37,568 nt of DNA, taken from the NCBI GenBank assembly GCA_913776255.1, contig CAJYLV010000014.1, positions 1 to 37,568 of the forward strand, read 5' to 3'. The notes below the pieces were generated by a model, which was given only the letters and a program-made list of their open reading frames with translations, was not told the origin of the DNA and searched no databases. Shown here in pieces: positions 16,955-25,565 of the stretch; within the stretch, counting starts at the first letter, position 1, and each line of letters starts with the position of its first letter. This DNA comes from an uncultured Sphingomonas sp. (GTDB lineage: Bacteria; Pseudomonadota; Alphaproteobacteria; Sphingomonadales; Sphingomonadaceae). The translations under genes and the position numbers were made by a program.

Positions 16955-17808
16955 AGCGCGGCGGCGACGCGCGTGAGCTTGTCGGGATTGCGGACGATGT
17001 AGATCGCCGCGATCCGGCCGTCGCGGATGTCGAGCGCGGTGGTCTGGAGCACGTCGCCCCCCGTGCGGCTGACATAGCCGGGAAGGCCGTCGATCGTGGC
17101 GAAGCGGAGCAGCTCGAGCGGCACGTCGCGATATTTGCGCCGCAGCCCGGCAAACAGCCGCTGTGCCTTCGCGAGCCCCCGGATGACGTTGTGGACGGCC
17201 AGCACCCGCCCGCCGCCGTCGGAGTGGATCGCCACGTCCGCCGCCAGCAGCGCCGCGAGCGCACTGGCATCGCCGTCCCGCGCCGCGGCGAAGAAGGCAT
17301 GGGTGATACGCGCCGCCTCCTGCGCATCGACCGGGTAGCGCGGGCGCGCCGCGGCGACGTGCCGGCGGGCACGCGACGCAAGCTGCCGCACGGTCGCCGG
17401 CGCGCGATCGAGCGTCGCCGCCACTTCCGACAGGTCGACCTCGAAGATGTCGTGGAGCAGAAAGGCGGCGCGTTCGAGCGGGGACAGCCGCTCCATCGCC
17501 AGCATCAACGACACCGTCAGGTCGTCGCCCAGCTCGTCCGGCGCGGCGATGCCGAGCAGCGGCTCGGGCAGCCACGCCCCGACATAGCTTTCGCGCCGGA
17601 CCCGCGCCGACTTCAGATGGTCGAGGCAGAGGCGCGTCACCACTCGGGTCAGCCAGGCGGCGGGCGCGTCGACGCCCTCCGCCCGCGACCAGCGCAGCCA
17701 CGCATCCTGCACCAGATCCTCCGCCTCGGCGAGCGAACCGGTCATGCGATAGGCCAGTCGCACGAGCCGCGGCCGCTCCGCCTCGAAGCGCGCCGCGTCA
17801 GGCATCAT
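16924..17808 (-). CDS. ECF41-type RNA polymerase sigma factor with C-terminal SnoaL-like domain
   Basis: A 294-residue extracytoplasmic-function sigma factor. Region 2 spans about residues 8-70 (RLAYRMTGSLAEAEDLVQDAWLR) and region 4 about 103-155 (MERLSPLERAAFLLHDIFEV, then a helix-turn-helix). A SnoaL/NTF2-like extension of about 130 residues follows. It carries the marks I associate with group ECF41: WLPEPL in the linker (residues 79-84), DGGGR (197-201) and NPDKL near the end (274-278). In this group the extension, not an anti-sigma factor, controls activity. The ATG overlaps the end of the carboxymuconolactone-decarboxylase gene by 11 nt, and that neighbour is typical of ECF41. The signal sensed is unknown. 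Confidence 0.94.
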   Translation of the reverse strand: MMPDAARFEAERPRLVRLAYRMTGSLAEAEDLVQDAWLRWSRAEGVDAPAAWLTRVVTRLCLDHLKSARVRRESYVGAWLPEPLLGIAAPDELGDDLTVSLMLAMERLSPLERAAFLLHDIFEVDLSEVAATLDRAPATVRQLASRARRHVAAARPRYPVDAQEAARITHAFFAAARDGDASALAALLAADVAIHSDGGGRVLAVHNVIRGLAKAQRLFAGLRRKYRDVPLELLRFATIDGLPGYVSRTGGDVLQTTALDIRDGRIAAIYIVRNPDKLTRVAAALQVREAAARG

Positions 17809-18250
17809 CGACCGGATGCGCGACGCGGAACGCCACCTGCAGGCGGTTCCAGGTGTTGATCGCGCCGATCGCCAGCGTCAGCCAGACCTGCTCCGCCTCG
17901 GAGAAGACCGCCTTGAGCGCTTCGTAGTCGGCGTCGGGCGCGCCGGTCCCGGGCAACAGCGTCAACGCCTCCGCCCAGCCGAGCGCCGCGCGCTCGCGCG
18001 CCGAATAGAGCGTCGATTCGCGCCACGCGCTCAGCAGGTAGAGGCGCAGCTCGCGCTCGCCGTGCCGGCGCAGGTCGGTCGCGTGCATGTGCAGGCAGAA
18101 GGCGCAGCCGTTGATCTGCGACACGCGGAACTTGACCAGCTCGAGCAGATCGTGATCGAGCCCGCTCTTCGCGAAGCTCTGTTCCAGCGTCATCATCGCC
18201 CTGATCGCTTCGGGAGCCAGGGCATGGGGGTTGGCGATACGCGGGGTCAT
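17798..18250 (-). CDS. Carboxymuconolactone decarboxylase / AhpD-like protein
   Basis: A 150-residue protein of the AhpD-like alpha-helical family. It contains Glu37, Cys49, Cys52 and His56 in the E-x11-C-x2-C-x3-H pattern (ELVKFRVSQINGCAFCLHMH) of the AhpD-type redox site, so a thiol-disulfide or peroxide-related role is more likely than true decarboxylation. The ATG has a strong ribosome-binding site (AAGGAG). It is the first gene of the operon with the ECF41 sigma factor and lies 28 nt after the putative -10 element of an ECF41 promoter, so it is a probable direct target. The physiological substrate is unknown. Confidence 0.92.
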   Translation of the reverse strand: MTPRIANPHALAPEAIRAMMTLEQSFAKSGLDHDLLELVKFRVSQINGCAFCLHMHATDLRRHGERELRLYLLSAWRESTLYSARERAALGWAEALTLLPGTGAPDADYEALKAVFSEAEQVWLTLAIGAINTWNRLQVAFRVAHPVDDA

Positions 18251-18278
18251 GGTCGGTCTCCTTGGTTTCCGCCCCCAT

Positions 18279-18305
18279 GACGAGACACGCGCGCCCGGTG
18301 TGACA
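18279..18305 (-). promoter_or_regulatory. Putative ECF41-dependent promoter of the CMD-sigma operon
   Basis: Read leftward, TGTCACA (18305-18299) is separated by 16 nt from CGTC (18282-18279). As I recall it, this is the ECF41 promoter pattern (TGTCACA, about 16 nt, CGTC). It lies 28 nt before the CMD start, with a ribosome-binding site between. The sigma factor probably drives its own operon. Confidence 0.8.
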
Positions 18306-18335
18306 TGCCGCCGCAGAATTTTGCGTTACCCAGCG

Positions 18336-18884
18336 CTAGACCGGTTCGCGCAGCGGCTTGCGCATCCGCGTCAACGGCACCGTCACCCCGTCGATCTCCG
18401 CATCGGCGCGTTCGACCGGCGCGTAACCGCATGCGGCATAAAGCGGCACCCCGCCGGCGGTGCCCATCAGTTCGACGGCGCCGAAGCCGTCGTCGCGCGC
18501 CGCGCGTTCGCAGCGGCCGAGGACCAATCGCCCGATCCCGCGCCGGACGTGGTCTGGATGGGTGTACATGGCGCGGACGCGGGCGGGGTCGGTGGCGGGA
18601 TCGAGCAGCGCCGGATCGCGCAAGGCGGTGCTGTGGTCGCCGCCGTACAGCGTCGCGCGCCGGCTCCAGCCGCCGCAACCGACCGGCACGCCATCGTCCT
18701 CGACGATGAAATAGGTGCCGTCGCGCACCAGTTGCGAGTCGAGGCCCATCACCGCGCGGCTGGCGGCGACCTGCGCCGGCGTGAGCACCGCGGCCTGCCC
18801 ACGGTCGATCGCGAGCGTCATCAACGTGCGCAGCGCCGGAAGATCGGCCTCGGTCGCGACGCGGATCGTCAGTGCACCGCTCAT
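18336..18884 (-). CDS. GNAT-family N-acetyltransferase
   Basis: A 182-residue acetyltransferase of the GCN5 fold. The N-terminal strand and helix are IRVATEADLPALRTLMTLAI. The acetyl-CoA-binding motif A is MYTHPDHVRRGIGRLVLGRCE (a Q/RxxGxG/A variant, RRGIG). A C-terminal motif B follows (VELMGTAGGVPLYAACGYAPVE). The ATG overlaps the stop of the upstream MarR-GNAT gene by four bases (ATGA). The acceptor substrate is unknown. It is probably under the same control as the MarR-GNAT gene. Confidence 0.9.
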   Translation of the reverse strand: MSGALTIRVATEADLPALRTLMTLAIDRGQAAVLTPAQVAASRAVMGLDSQLVRDGTYFIVEDDGVPVGCGGWSRRATLYGGDHSTALRDPALLDPATDPARVRAMYTHPDHVRRGIGRLVLGRCERAARDDGFGAVELMGTAGGVPLYAACGYAPVERADAEIDGVTVPLTRMRKPLREPV

Positions 18885-19796
18885 GCCGCCAGCTCCCGTC
18901 GCCATGTCTCGCCCTGCAGCGGGACGCCGAACCGTTCGTGCATCGCTGTTTCGATGCAGGTGAAACCGTGCGCGGCATACAGGCGCCGCGCGGGCTCCAG
19001 CACCGTATGGGTCCACAGCACCAGCGCATGATAGCCCGCCTCCCGCGTGAATGCGATGCAGCGCGCAACCAGCGCGTCGCCGATCCCGCGGCGGCGGGCG
19101 AAGGGCTCGACGTGCAGCAACCGGAGCCGTGCGACGCCGCCACCCTCGTCGGTGACGAACACGGCGCCTGCCAGCACGCCGTCGATCTCGGCGACCCAGC
19201 ATTGCGCGCGCGCCGGATCGAAGCCGCGCAGGAAGGCCGCGGTCACCTCGCTCTCGATCGCTTCGAGCTCGCGACCCCAGCCGTGGCTCTCCTTGTAAAG
19301 CATCGACTGGCGGGCGGCGATCAGGGCGGGCTCCCCGGTGCGGAACGGCCGGATGACGAACGGCCCGCCCGATCCCGGATCGAGCAGCAGCCGGGCGCGC
19401 GTCAACGCCTCGACCAGATCGCGTCGCGCCTGGCCGGACGTCGCGCCGAGGAGATCGTCAACCGCGCGGCGCTGCCGCTGGTCGAGCGTCGCGAACGCGG
19501 CTCGCCCCGCCGCGGTCAGTCGCAGGTCGCGCGCGCGGGCGTCGTCGTCGCGGCGGACGCGCACGATCCAGCCGCGCTTCTCGAACCGCGCGACCAGCCG
19601 GCTGAGATAGCCCGCATCCATCCCGAGCACGTCCTGCAATACCCGCGCGGTCACCGGCGCGCGCGTCGCGATTTCGAACAGCACCCGCCTCTGGCAGGCT
19701 TGCCTCAGTGCCGAGGAAGCGCGCGTCCAGCGCGCCGATCGTTTGCGTGTAAAATCGGTTGAACCGGCGGATCGCGGTGATGTCGGGATCTTCCAT
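18881..19796 (-). pseudogene. MarR-family regulator fused to GNAT acetyltransferase, broken by a frameshift
   Basis: The first 37 codons from the ATG at 19796 (MEDPDITAIRRFNRFYTQTI, then LDARFLGTEASLPEA) match the start of MarR-GNAT proteins. The rest of the family sequence (RVLFEIATRAPVTARVLQDV, the winged helix GYLSRLVARFEKRGWIVR, then a full GNAT domain with RRRGIGDALVAR) continues in another frame. The family expects EARVL at the junction. The sequence here, GAG-G-CGG-GTG at about 19691-19683, is two bases short, as if one GC unit were lost from a GCGC tract. The downstream frame has only a GTG at 19801, with no fitting N-terminus. It is either a real inactivating deletion or a sequencing error. 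The second half still overlaps the next GNAT gene normally. Confidence 0.8.
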
Positions 19797-19819
19797 GTCA
19801 CCAGGCTGGCGCATGTTAG

Positions 19820-19832
19820 TTGACGTCGTCAA
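19820..19832. promoter_or_regulatory. TTGAC-N3-GTCAA palindrome, candidate MarR operator
   Basis: A 13-bp inverted repeat lies 24 nt upstream of the ATG of the MarR-GNAT reading frame and 81 nt upstream of the divergent DNA glycosylase gene. TTGAC/GTCAA dyads of this size are typical MarR-family operators, so autoregulation is likely. TTGAC could also form part of a -35 box. Confidence 0.5.
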
Positions 19833-19912
19833 GTGTATCGCGGTGCGCGCAGGGTGGTGCGCTTTGTGCCAGCGCCTTGACCGCCGACCGGTTGCCATGA
19901 TCTTCGGCAGCC

Positions 19913-21085
19913 ATGAGCATCTCCCGCGACGATGCGCGTCGGATCGTCCTGGCGGCGCAAGGCTTTGGTCGGTCACGACCTGCGCAGCCAGCGAGCCGCC
20001 AGCTGCGCGGGCTTGTCGATCGCCTCCACCTCTTCCAGATCGACAGCGTCAACGTGCTGACGCGGGCGCATTATCTGCCCGCCTTTTCGCGACTGGGCAG
20101 TTATGATCGCGCCCTGCTGGAGGACGAGGCGTGGGGGCCCCGGCGCCAGCGGCGGCTGTTCGAATATTGGGCGCACGAAGCGTCATTGTTGCCGCTCGAC
20201 CTGCATCCGCTGCTGCGCTGGCGGATGGCGCAGGCGGAGCACGGCGAAATCGGCTATCAGGCGCTGCGTCGCTTCGCCACGGAGCGGCGGGCCGAAGCGG
20301 ATGCGGTGCTGGAGCGGATCACCGCCGAAGGCCCGCTGACCGCTGCCGATTTCGAGAACGGATCGAGCAGGAGCGGCTGGTGGGAATGGAGCCACGTCAA
20401 GCATGCGCTCGAATGGCTGTTCTGGTCGGGGCGGATCACCACCGCAACCCGGCGGGGCAGCTTCGCCCGCGTGTACGACCTGACCGAGCGCGTCCTGCCG
20501 CCGGCGGTGATGGCGTTGCCGACGCCGTCCGACGCGGCGGCGCAGCGCGCGCTGATCGAGCGCAGCGCCCGCGCGCTGGGCGTCGCCACCGCGAGCGACC
20601 TGCGCGACTATTTCCGGCTGAAGCCGGCGGAAGGCGATCACGCCATCGCCGATCTGGCCGAGGAGGGCGTGCTCGTGCCGGTGCGGGTCGCGGGCTGGAG
20701 TCAGAAAGCGTGGCGGCATCGCGACGCCGCCGCGCCGCGGCGGGTGCGGGGGGCGGCGCTGCTCGCGCCCTTCGATCCGTTGATCTGGGAACGGGCGCGT
20801 ACCGAGCGACTGTTCGGCTTTCGTTATCGCATCGAGATCTACGTGCCGCAGGACCGTCGCCGGCACGGTTATTACGTGCTGCCGTTCCTGCTGGACGAGG
20901 TCCTGGTGGCGCGGGTCGACCTGAAGGCCGATCGGCAAGCAGAGGCGCTCCGCGCGCACCGGATCACGCTGGAGCCGGGCGCGCCTCCCGATACGCTGGA
21001 GCGGCTCCGCATCGAGCTGGATCGCATGGCGGCGTGGCTTGGCCTTGAAGCGGTACGGGTCGGCGCGGTCGTGCAATCCGACTGA
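19913..21085 (+). CDS. YcaQ/AlkZ-type crosslink-repair DNA glycosylase (winged-helix HTH_42 family)
   Basis: A 390-residue protein of the HTH_42 superfamily, made of tandem winged-helix domains. The N-terminus (SISRDDARRIVLAAQGF) and LFQIDSVNVL match the family. Gln42 and Asp44 form the QxD catalytic pair that I recall from the E. coli YcaQ (AlkX) branch, while AlkZ proteins carry QxQ. Other marks are FEYWAHEASLLP, GWWEWSHVKHALEWLFWSG and LAPFDPLIWERARTERLFGF. These enzymes remove bulky alkylated bases and unhook interstrand crosslinks. No strong ribosome-binding site precedes the ATG, which was chosen from the conserved N-terminus. The gene shares its upstream region with the MarR-GNAT gene. 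Confidence 0.92.
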   Translation: MSISRDDARRIVLAAQGFGRSRPAQPASRQLRGLVDRLHLFQIDSVNVLTRAHYLPAFSRLGSYDRALLEDEAWGPRRQRRLFEYWAHEASLLPLDLHPLLRWRMAQAEHGEIGYQALRRFATERRAEADAVLERITAEGPLTAADFENGSSRSGWWEWSHVKHALEWLFWSGRITTATRRGSFARVYDLTERVLPPAVMALPTPSDAAAQRALIERSARALGVATASDLRDYFRLKPAEGDHAIADLAEEGVLVPVRVAGWSQKAWRHRDAAAPRRVRGAALLAPFDPLIWERARTERLFGFRYRIEIYVPQDRRRHGYYVLPFLLDEVLVARVDLKADRQAEALRAHRITLEPGAPPDTLERLRIELDRMAAWLGLEAVRVGAVVQSD

Positions 21086-21169
21086 AGTGTCGCCGCGCCC
21101 CGCCGGTCGGTCGTGCTCGCCCGGCGGCCGCTCCTCCAGCGTCGGGAGGACGGCGCCGGGCACCGGCTG

Positions 21170-24100
21170 TCAGTCGAGATCGCTGTTGCCGTGGCCGTGG
21201 CCGGTCGTCAGCTTCGCCCCGGTGTCGGCGCCGCGGCCGCTACCCGCTTCCCACCAATAAGGCAGGCGCTTGCGGTTGCCGGTCGCCACTTCGTTGAGCG
21301 TCGCGGCGTCGTAGAGGCGGCCGCCGAGCATCACGCGGCTGATCTTGTCGCTGTTGCGGATGTCGGCGGTGGGGTCGGCGTCCAGCACCACCAGGTCGGC
21401 GAGCTTGCCGGGTTCGAGCGAACCGACGTCCTTCTGATAGCCGAGCGAGGTTGCCGACGCGATCGTCCCGGCGCGCAGCGCTTCGATCGGGGTCATCCCG
21501 CCACGCACGAAGCTCCACAGCTCCCAATGCGCGCCGAGCCCCGGTTGCTGGCCGTGCGCGCCGATCGCGACGGGGATGCCCCTGTCGGCGAGCTTCTTCG
21601 CCTCGCGCGCGGTGGCGCCGTCGACATAATCCTCTTCGGGCGCGATCGGGCGGCGGGCGTTCTGCGCGGCGAGCAGCGCGGGTGGGGCATGGCGGGTGAG
21701 CAACGGGTGCCGCCACACGTCGCTGTGCGCGCGCCAGTACGGGTCGCCCGCCAAGCCGCCATAAGCGACGACCAGCGTCGGGGTGTAGCCGACCGTGGTC
21801 TGCGCCCACAGGCTGAGCACGTCATTGTAGAAACGTTCGAGCGGCACATTGTGCTCGAGCGTCGAATTGCCGTCCGACACCAATGTCATGTCGAGCGTGT
21901 AGAGCGAGCCGCCCTCGGGCACGACCTCCATCCCCTCGGCCTGCGCGGCGGCGACGACCATCTGGCGCTGTTCGCGGCGGGGCTGGTTGTAGTTCTTGAC
22001 GCTGTGCGCGCCCTGCGCCTTCAGCCGGCGGACGATCGACAGCGCATCGTCATAGCTGTCGATCTGCGCATAGACGTCGGGGCTCTTCGCGCCATAGATC
22101 ACCTCCCCGGTCGAGAAGGTGCGCGGCGCGAGCACCAGACCGGCGGCCTGCATCTCGGCAGCGGGGAAGATCTCCGCCGAGCGCGACGACGGATCGTGGA
22201 CGGTGGTGGTGCCGAGCGCGAGATTGGCCATCGCCGACCAATTCTGCTGCGGGACCAGCTCGTCGTCGCCCTGCGGCCCGTGCGCGTGCGCGTCGACGAA
22301 GCCGGGGACGATCGTCTTGCCGGTGACGTCGACGGTGGTCGCGCCCGCGGGAACCTGCACCGACGCGCGCGGCCCGACCGCGACGATCCGGTCGCCGCGG
22401 ATCAGCACCGTGGCGTCATCGACGATTCCGCCGTCGGCGCCTGCCATCGTCACGACGCGCGCGCCGGTCAGCGCGACCGTGCCGGCCGGCCTGGCGGCGG
22501 CGACCTCCATCGACAGCGACACGCCGGTGCGCGGCGCGATGAACTTGGCGGCGTCCTCGTCGGCCGGCGCGGTGCGGAACAAGGCGGCGGTGTCGGCGGA
22601 ATAGAGCGTCGGGCCGGCGCTCCAGTGGAGGCGCTTGCCGTCCTGCGACCAGTTGATGAAGTCGGCCCCGTCCGCGCTGACCCGCGTCACCGGCAGCGCG
22701 CCCGACTTGGTATCGACCTCGACCGCCTGCGTGCCGGGCATCAGCGGCATCACGAAGGCTTCGTAATTCTGGCGGAAGGCGACGTAATCGCCGGCCGGCG
22801 AGACCTGGAAGTCGTTGACCAGCTCGCCCGCGGCATGGACGCGACGGTTCTCGCCCGACAGGTCGGTGCTGACCAGCTGGCGCTTGTTGCCCTCGTTGAC
22901 GATCAGGAAGACGCGGTCGCTGGCGGTGCCGAACTGCGGCGCGGCGGCGTCCTTCGCGACGCGGACCGGCGCGCCGCCGGCCGCCGCGACGCGGTAGACG
23001 CCGGTGCCGGGATTGCCGCGCGCCGCGGTCAGCTCGCCGCCCTCGCCCTGTTCGAAGACGATCATCTTGCCGTCGGGCGAGAAGCGCGGGCGGCAATAAT
23101 GGCCGGCGACAGTGGTCACCGACTTCGCCGCGCCGCCACTCGCCGCGACCGTCCGGATCTGGCCGAGTCCGGCATCGGTCCAGCCGGTGAAGACGATCGT
23201 GCGCCCGTCGCGCGACCAGCTCGGCCACAGCTCCAGCTCGTCGGTGGCGCGGGTCAGCCGCCTCGGCGCGCCGCCCGCCAGCGGCTTGATCCAGAGCTTG
23301 CCGAGCGTCTCGAAGACGACCTGTTTGCCGTCCGGCGAGACGGTCGCCCAGCGCGTCGCCTTGGTCATGAAGCGCGCGGGTGCGACCTCGACCTGCGGAT
23401 GCGCCGCTTCGGCGATCACGCGCGTGTCGTCGACGCGGAACGGGATCACGCTCGCGGCACCGCCGTCGACGCCGACGCGGCGCAGCTTGCCCCCCGACCA
23501 GAAGACGATCGCCCTATCGTCGGGCGTCCAGCTCATGTTCGGATAGACGCCGGTCACCGCCCAGGTTTCCTGCACATCGCGGTCGAGCGGGCCGTAGACG
23601 ATCCGCTCCGCCCCGCTGGCGAGATCCTTCACCCACAATTTCGTGACATTGTCGTCCCGGCGGACGAACGCGATCCGCTTGCCGTCGCGCGACGGGGTCG
23701 GGCGCACCGAGCCGCCGACTCCGCTGACCGCGGTCGTCACCTCGCCGGTGTCGATGTCGTAGCGTTCGATGTCGAACAGGTCGGTGCGCGAATTCTGCGC
23801 ATATTCGAAGATCGGCCCCGACGAGACGTTGCGCGTGTAATAGATGCTCTTGCCATCGGGCGCGTAGATCGGCTCGCCCAGTTCCTTTTGCAGCACCTCG
23901 CTGGCGCGCTTGACCAGCTGCACCCCGCCGCCGCCCGAGACATGGTAGAGCCACACCTCGCCGGTGCCAAGCGAGCGGCCGGTGGTGAAATGCTTCTTGG
24001 CGGCGATGAAGCGCCCGTCCGGGCTCCACGTCGGCTGGTTGAGCAGGCGGAAGTCCTCCTTCGTCACCTGCCGCTTGTCGCTGCCGTCGACGTTCATCAC

Positions 24101-24559
24101 CCAGATGTTGTCGCCCCCGCCGCGATCGGAGGTGAACGCGATCCGCCGGCCGTCAGGCGAGAAGCGCGGCTGATGCTCGAACGCCAGCCCCTCGGCGATG
24201 CGCGTCGGCGTGCCACCCGCGATCGGCATCGTGTAGATGTCGCCGAGCAGATCGAAGGCGATCGTCCGTCCGTCCGGCGACACGTCGACGTTCATCCAGC
24301 TGCCTTCGTCGGTGGTCATCCGCACCTGCTTCGTGCGCAGTCCGCGCGGCGCGTTGACGTCCCATTTGGCGGGCTTGGCGTCCTTCGTGCCGGCCGCGGT
24401 GGTCGCCGGGGCGGGGGGCGGCAGGGTGGCGGCGGGCTCCTGCGTCGGCGCGGTCGCCGCATTCTCGGGCAGCTGGGTTTGTTCGACCGGCTTGTCCTGC
24501 GCGGCGAGCGGTGCGGCGAGCAGGCACAAGGCGACGGCGGTCATGGCGCGGAAGGTCAC
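21170..24559 (-). CDS. Exported TolB-like beta-propeller / amidohydrolase fusion
   Basis: A 1129-residue secreted protein. After a signal peptide (MTAVALCLLAAPLAAQ) and a Pro/Ala linker comes a long propeller built of PD40/WD40-like repeats (FSPDGRRIAFTSDRGGGDN, WSPDGRFIAA, FSPDGKMIVF; about residues 85-690). The C-terminal part is a metal-dependent amidohydrolase with VPGFVDAHAHG as the first metal ligands, AIGAHGQQPG, and GSLEPGKLADLVVLDADP at the end. The start is the GTG at 24559 with AGGGGAAA upstream; an internal ATG at 24544 lacks such a site. Related proteins are annotated as amidohydrolases or prolidase-like peptidases. The substrate is unknown. It is divergent from the Crp/Fnr gene. 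Confidence 0.92.
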   Translation of the reverse strand: MTFRAMTAVALCLLAAPLAAQDKPVEQTQLPENAATAPTQEPAATLPPPAPATTAAGTKDAKPAKWDVNAPRGLRTKQVRMTTDEGSWMNVDVSPDGRTIAFDLLGDIYTMPIAGGTPTRIAEGLAFEHQPRFSPDGRRIAFTSDRGGGDNIWVMNVDGSDKRQVTKEDFRLLNQPTWSPDGRFIAAKKHFTTGRSLGTGEVWLYHVSGGGGVQLVKRASEVLQKELGEPIYAPDGKSIYYTRNVSSGPIFEYAQNSRTDLFDIERYDIDTGEVTTAVSGVGGSVRPTPSRDGKRIAFVRRDDNVTKLWVKDLASGAERIVYGPLDRDVQETWAVTGVYPNMSWTPDDRAIVFWSGGKLRRVGVDGGAASVIPFRVDDTRVIAEAAHPQVEVAPARFMTKATRWATVSPDGKQVVFETLGKLWIKPLAGGAPRRLTRATDELELWPSWSRDGRTIVFTGWTDAGLGQIRTVAASGGAAKSVTTVAGHYCRPRFSPDGKMIVFEQGEGGELTAARGNPGTGVYRVAAAGGAPVRVAKDAAAPQFGTASDRVFLIVNEGNKRQLVSTDLSGENRRVHAAGELVNDFQVSPAGDYVAFRQNYEAFVMPLMPGTQAVEVDTKSGALPVTRVSADGADFINWSQDGKRLHWSAGPTLYSADTAALFRTAPADEDAAKFIAPRTGVSLSMEVAAARPAGTVALTGARVVTMAGADGGIVDDATVLIRGDRIVAVGPRASVQVPAGATTVDVTGKTIVPGFVDAHAHGPQGDDELVPQQNWSAMANLALGTTTVHDPSSRSAEIFPAAEMQAAGLVLAPRTFSTGEVIYGAKSPDVYAQIDSYDDALSIVRRLKAQGAHSVKNYNQPRREQRQMVVAAAQAEGMEVVPEGGSLYTLDMTLVSDGNSTLEHNVPLERFYNDVLSLWAQTTVGYTPTLVVAYGGLAGDPYWRAHSDVWRHPLLTRHAPPALLAAQNARRPIAPEEDYVDGATAREAKKLADRGIPVAIGAHGQQPGLGAHWELWSFVRGGMTPIEALRAGTIASATSLGYQKDVGSLEPGKLADLVVLDADPTADIRNSDKISRVMLGGRLYDAATLNEVATGNRKRLPYWWEAGSGRGADTGAKLTTGHGHGNSDLD

Positions 24560-24746
24560 GATGGAAGATTTCCCCTGATACTTCCGCCACCGTGCCGCGA
24601 TCCGCGCGGCGCGTCACGCCCGAAATCGCCGTCCGCACGATCATTGCGTCTCAGGCCCGCGAAAGTCGTCGGTGCCATAAAATGGATCAGCACTAGCCGC
24701 GACGAACCGTGTCTAGGATGCGGGTTCGTTTTTGCAGGAAGATTGT

Positions 24747-25487
24747 GTGGCCGAACCTCTGCCTCTCCATCGTTTCGAGGAATTTATCCCGTTGTCCGAA
24801 GAGGATAGGGAGCGAGTACGATTGCTGGGCGAGCCGCCGGCGTCGTTGCCGCGGCATGCGGTGCTGCGCCGCGAGGGCGAGGCGCCGCGCCATATCTATC
24901 TGCTGCTCAGCGGCTGGGTCGGCGCGTCGGTGCTGCTGCCCGGCGGCGAGCGGCAGATCGTCAAATTCCATCTGCCGGGCGACATGCTGGGCACCCCCAG
25001 CATGTGTCTGGCGCAGGCGGCCGATACGCTTACCGCGCTGACCCCGGTGACGATCAGCCGCGTGCCGCTGGCGGCGTTCGGCGCGCTGTTCGCCAGTTCG
25101 CCGCGCTTCGCCGCCGCGATGTTCCTCAGCGTGCAGCGTGAGCGCGTCGCGCTGATGGACCGGCTCGCCGCGGTCGGTCGCACCCCGGCGATCGCGCGGG
25201 TCGCGGCCTTGTTGCTGGACGTCGAGGAACGGCTGCGTGCGCTGGGCAGGGCCGGTGACGACAGCTTCGACCTGCCGTTGACGCAGGAGCAGATCGGCGA
25301 CCATCTGGGGTTGACCGCGGTGCATGTGAACCGCGTCTTCCGGCAGATGGGCGAAACCGGGCTCGTCACGCGCGAGCGACAGCGGATCGTGCTGCTCGAT
25401 CCGGCACGGCTGCGGTCGATGTCGGCGCGGCAGCAACGCGTGATGACGAAGGACGCCGGCTGGATGCTCGGCGACGCCGACGCGTGA
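24747..25487 (+). CDS. Crp/Fnr-family transcriptional regulator
   Basis: A 246-residue regulator. A cyclic-nucleotide-binding-like beta barrel spans about residues 10-130 (RHIYLLLSGWVGASVLLPGG, VKFHLPGDMLG). A C-terminal winged helix follows (LTQEQIGDHLGLTAVHVNRVFRQM). The N-terminus lacks the cysteine cluster of oxygen-sensing Fnr. I chose the GTG at 24747 because AGGAAG (24736-24741) lies 5 nt before it; a TTG 15 nt upstream would sit in front of that site. The gene is divergent from the amidohydrolase gene and lies 78 nt upstream of the fused polysaccharide enzyme. Whether it controls either one is unknown. Confidence 0.92.
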   Translation: MAEPLPLHRFEEFIPLSEEDRERVRLLGEPPASLPRHAVLRREGEAPRHIYLLLSGWVGASVLLPGGERQIVKFHLPGDMLGTPSMCLAQAADTLTALTPVTISRVPLAAFGALFASSPRFAAAMFLSVQRERVALMDRLAAVGRTPAIARVAALLLDVEERLRALGRAGDDSFDLPLTQEQIGDHLGLTAVHVNRVFRQMGETGLVTRERQRIVLLDPARLRSMSARQQRVMTKDAGWMLGDADA

Positions 25488-25565
25488 CACGCTGTAGTTA
25501 ACCGCTTTTTTGCCAACGCCGAGTAACGGCGTGCCATCGGTCGGAACGGTGGGACGAACACAGGC

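Noticed and set aside
21113..24808. A 1231-codon plus-strand frame opposite the amidohydrolase gene
   Set aside because: Low-complexity Arg/Asp/His-rich translation without any motif, spanning two real genes and an intergenic region; the minus-strand protein is clearly real.
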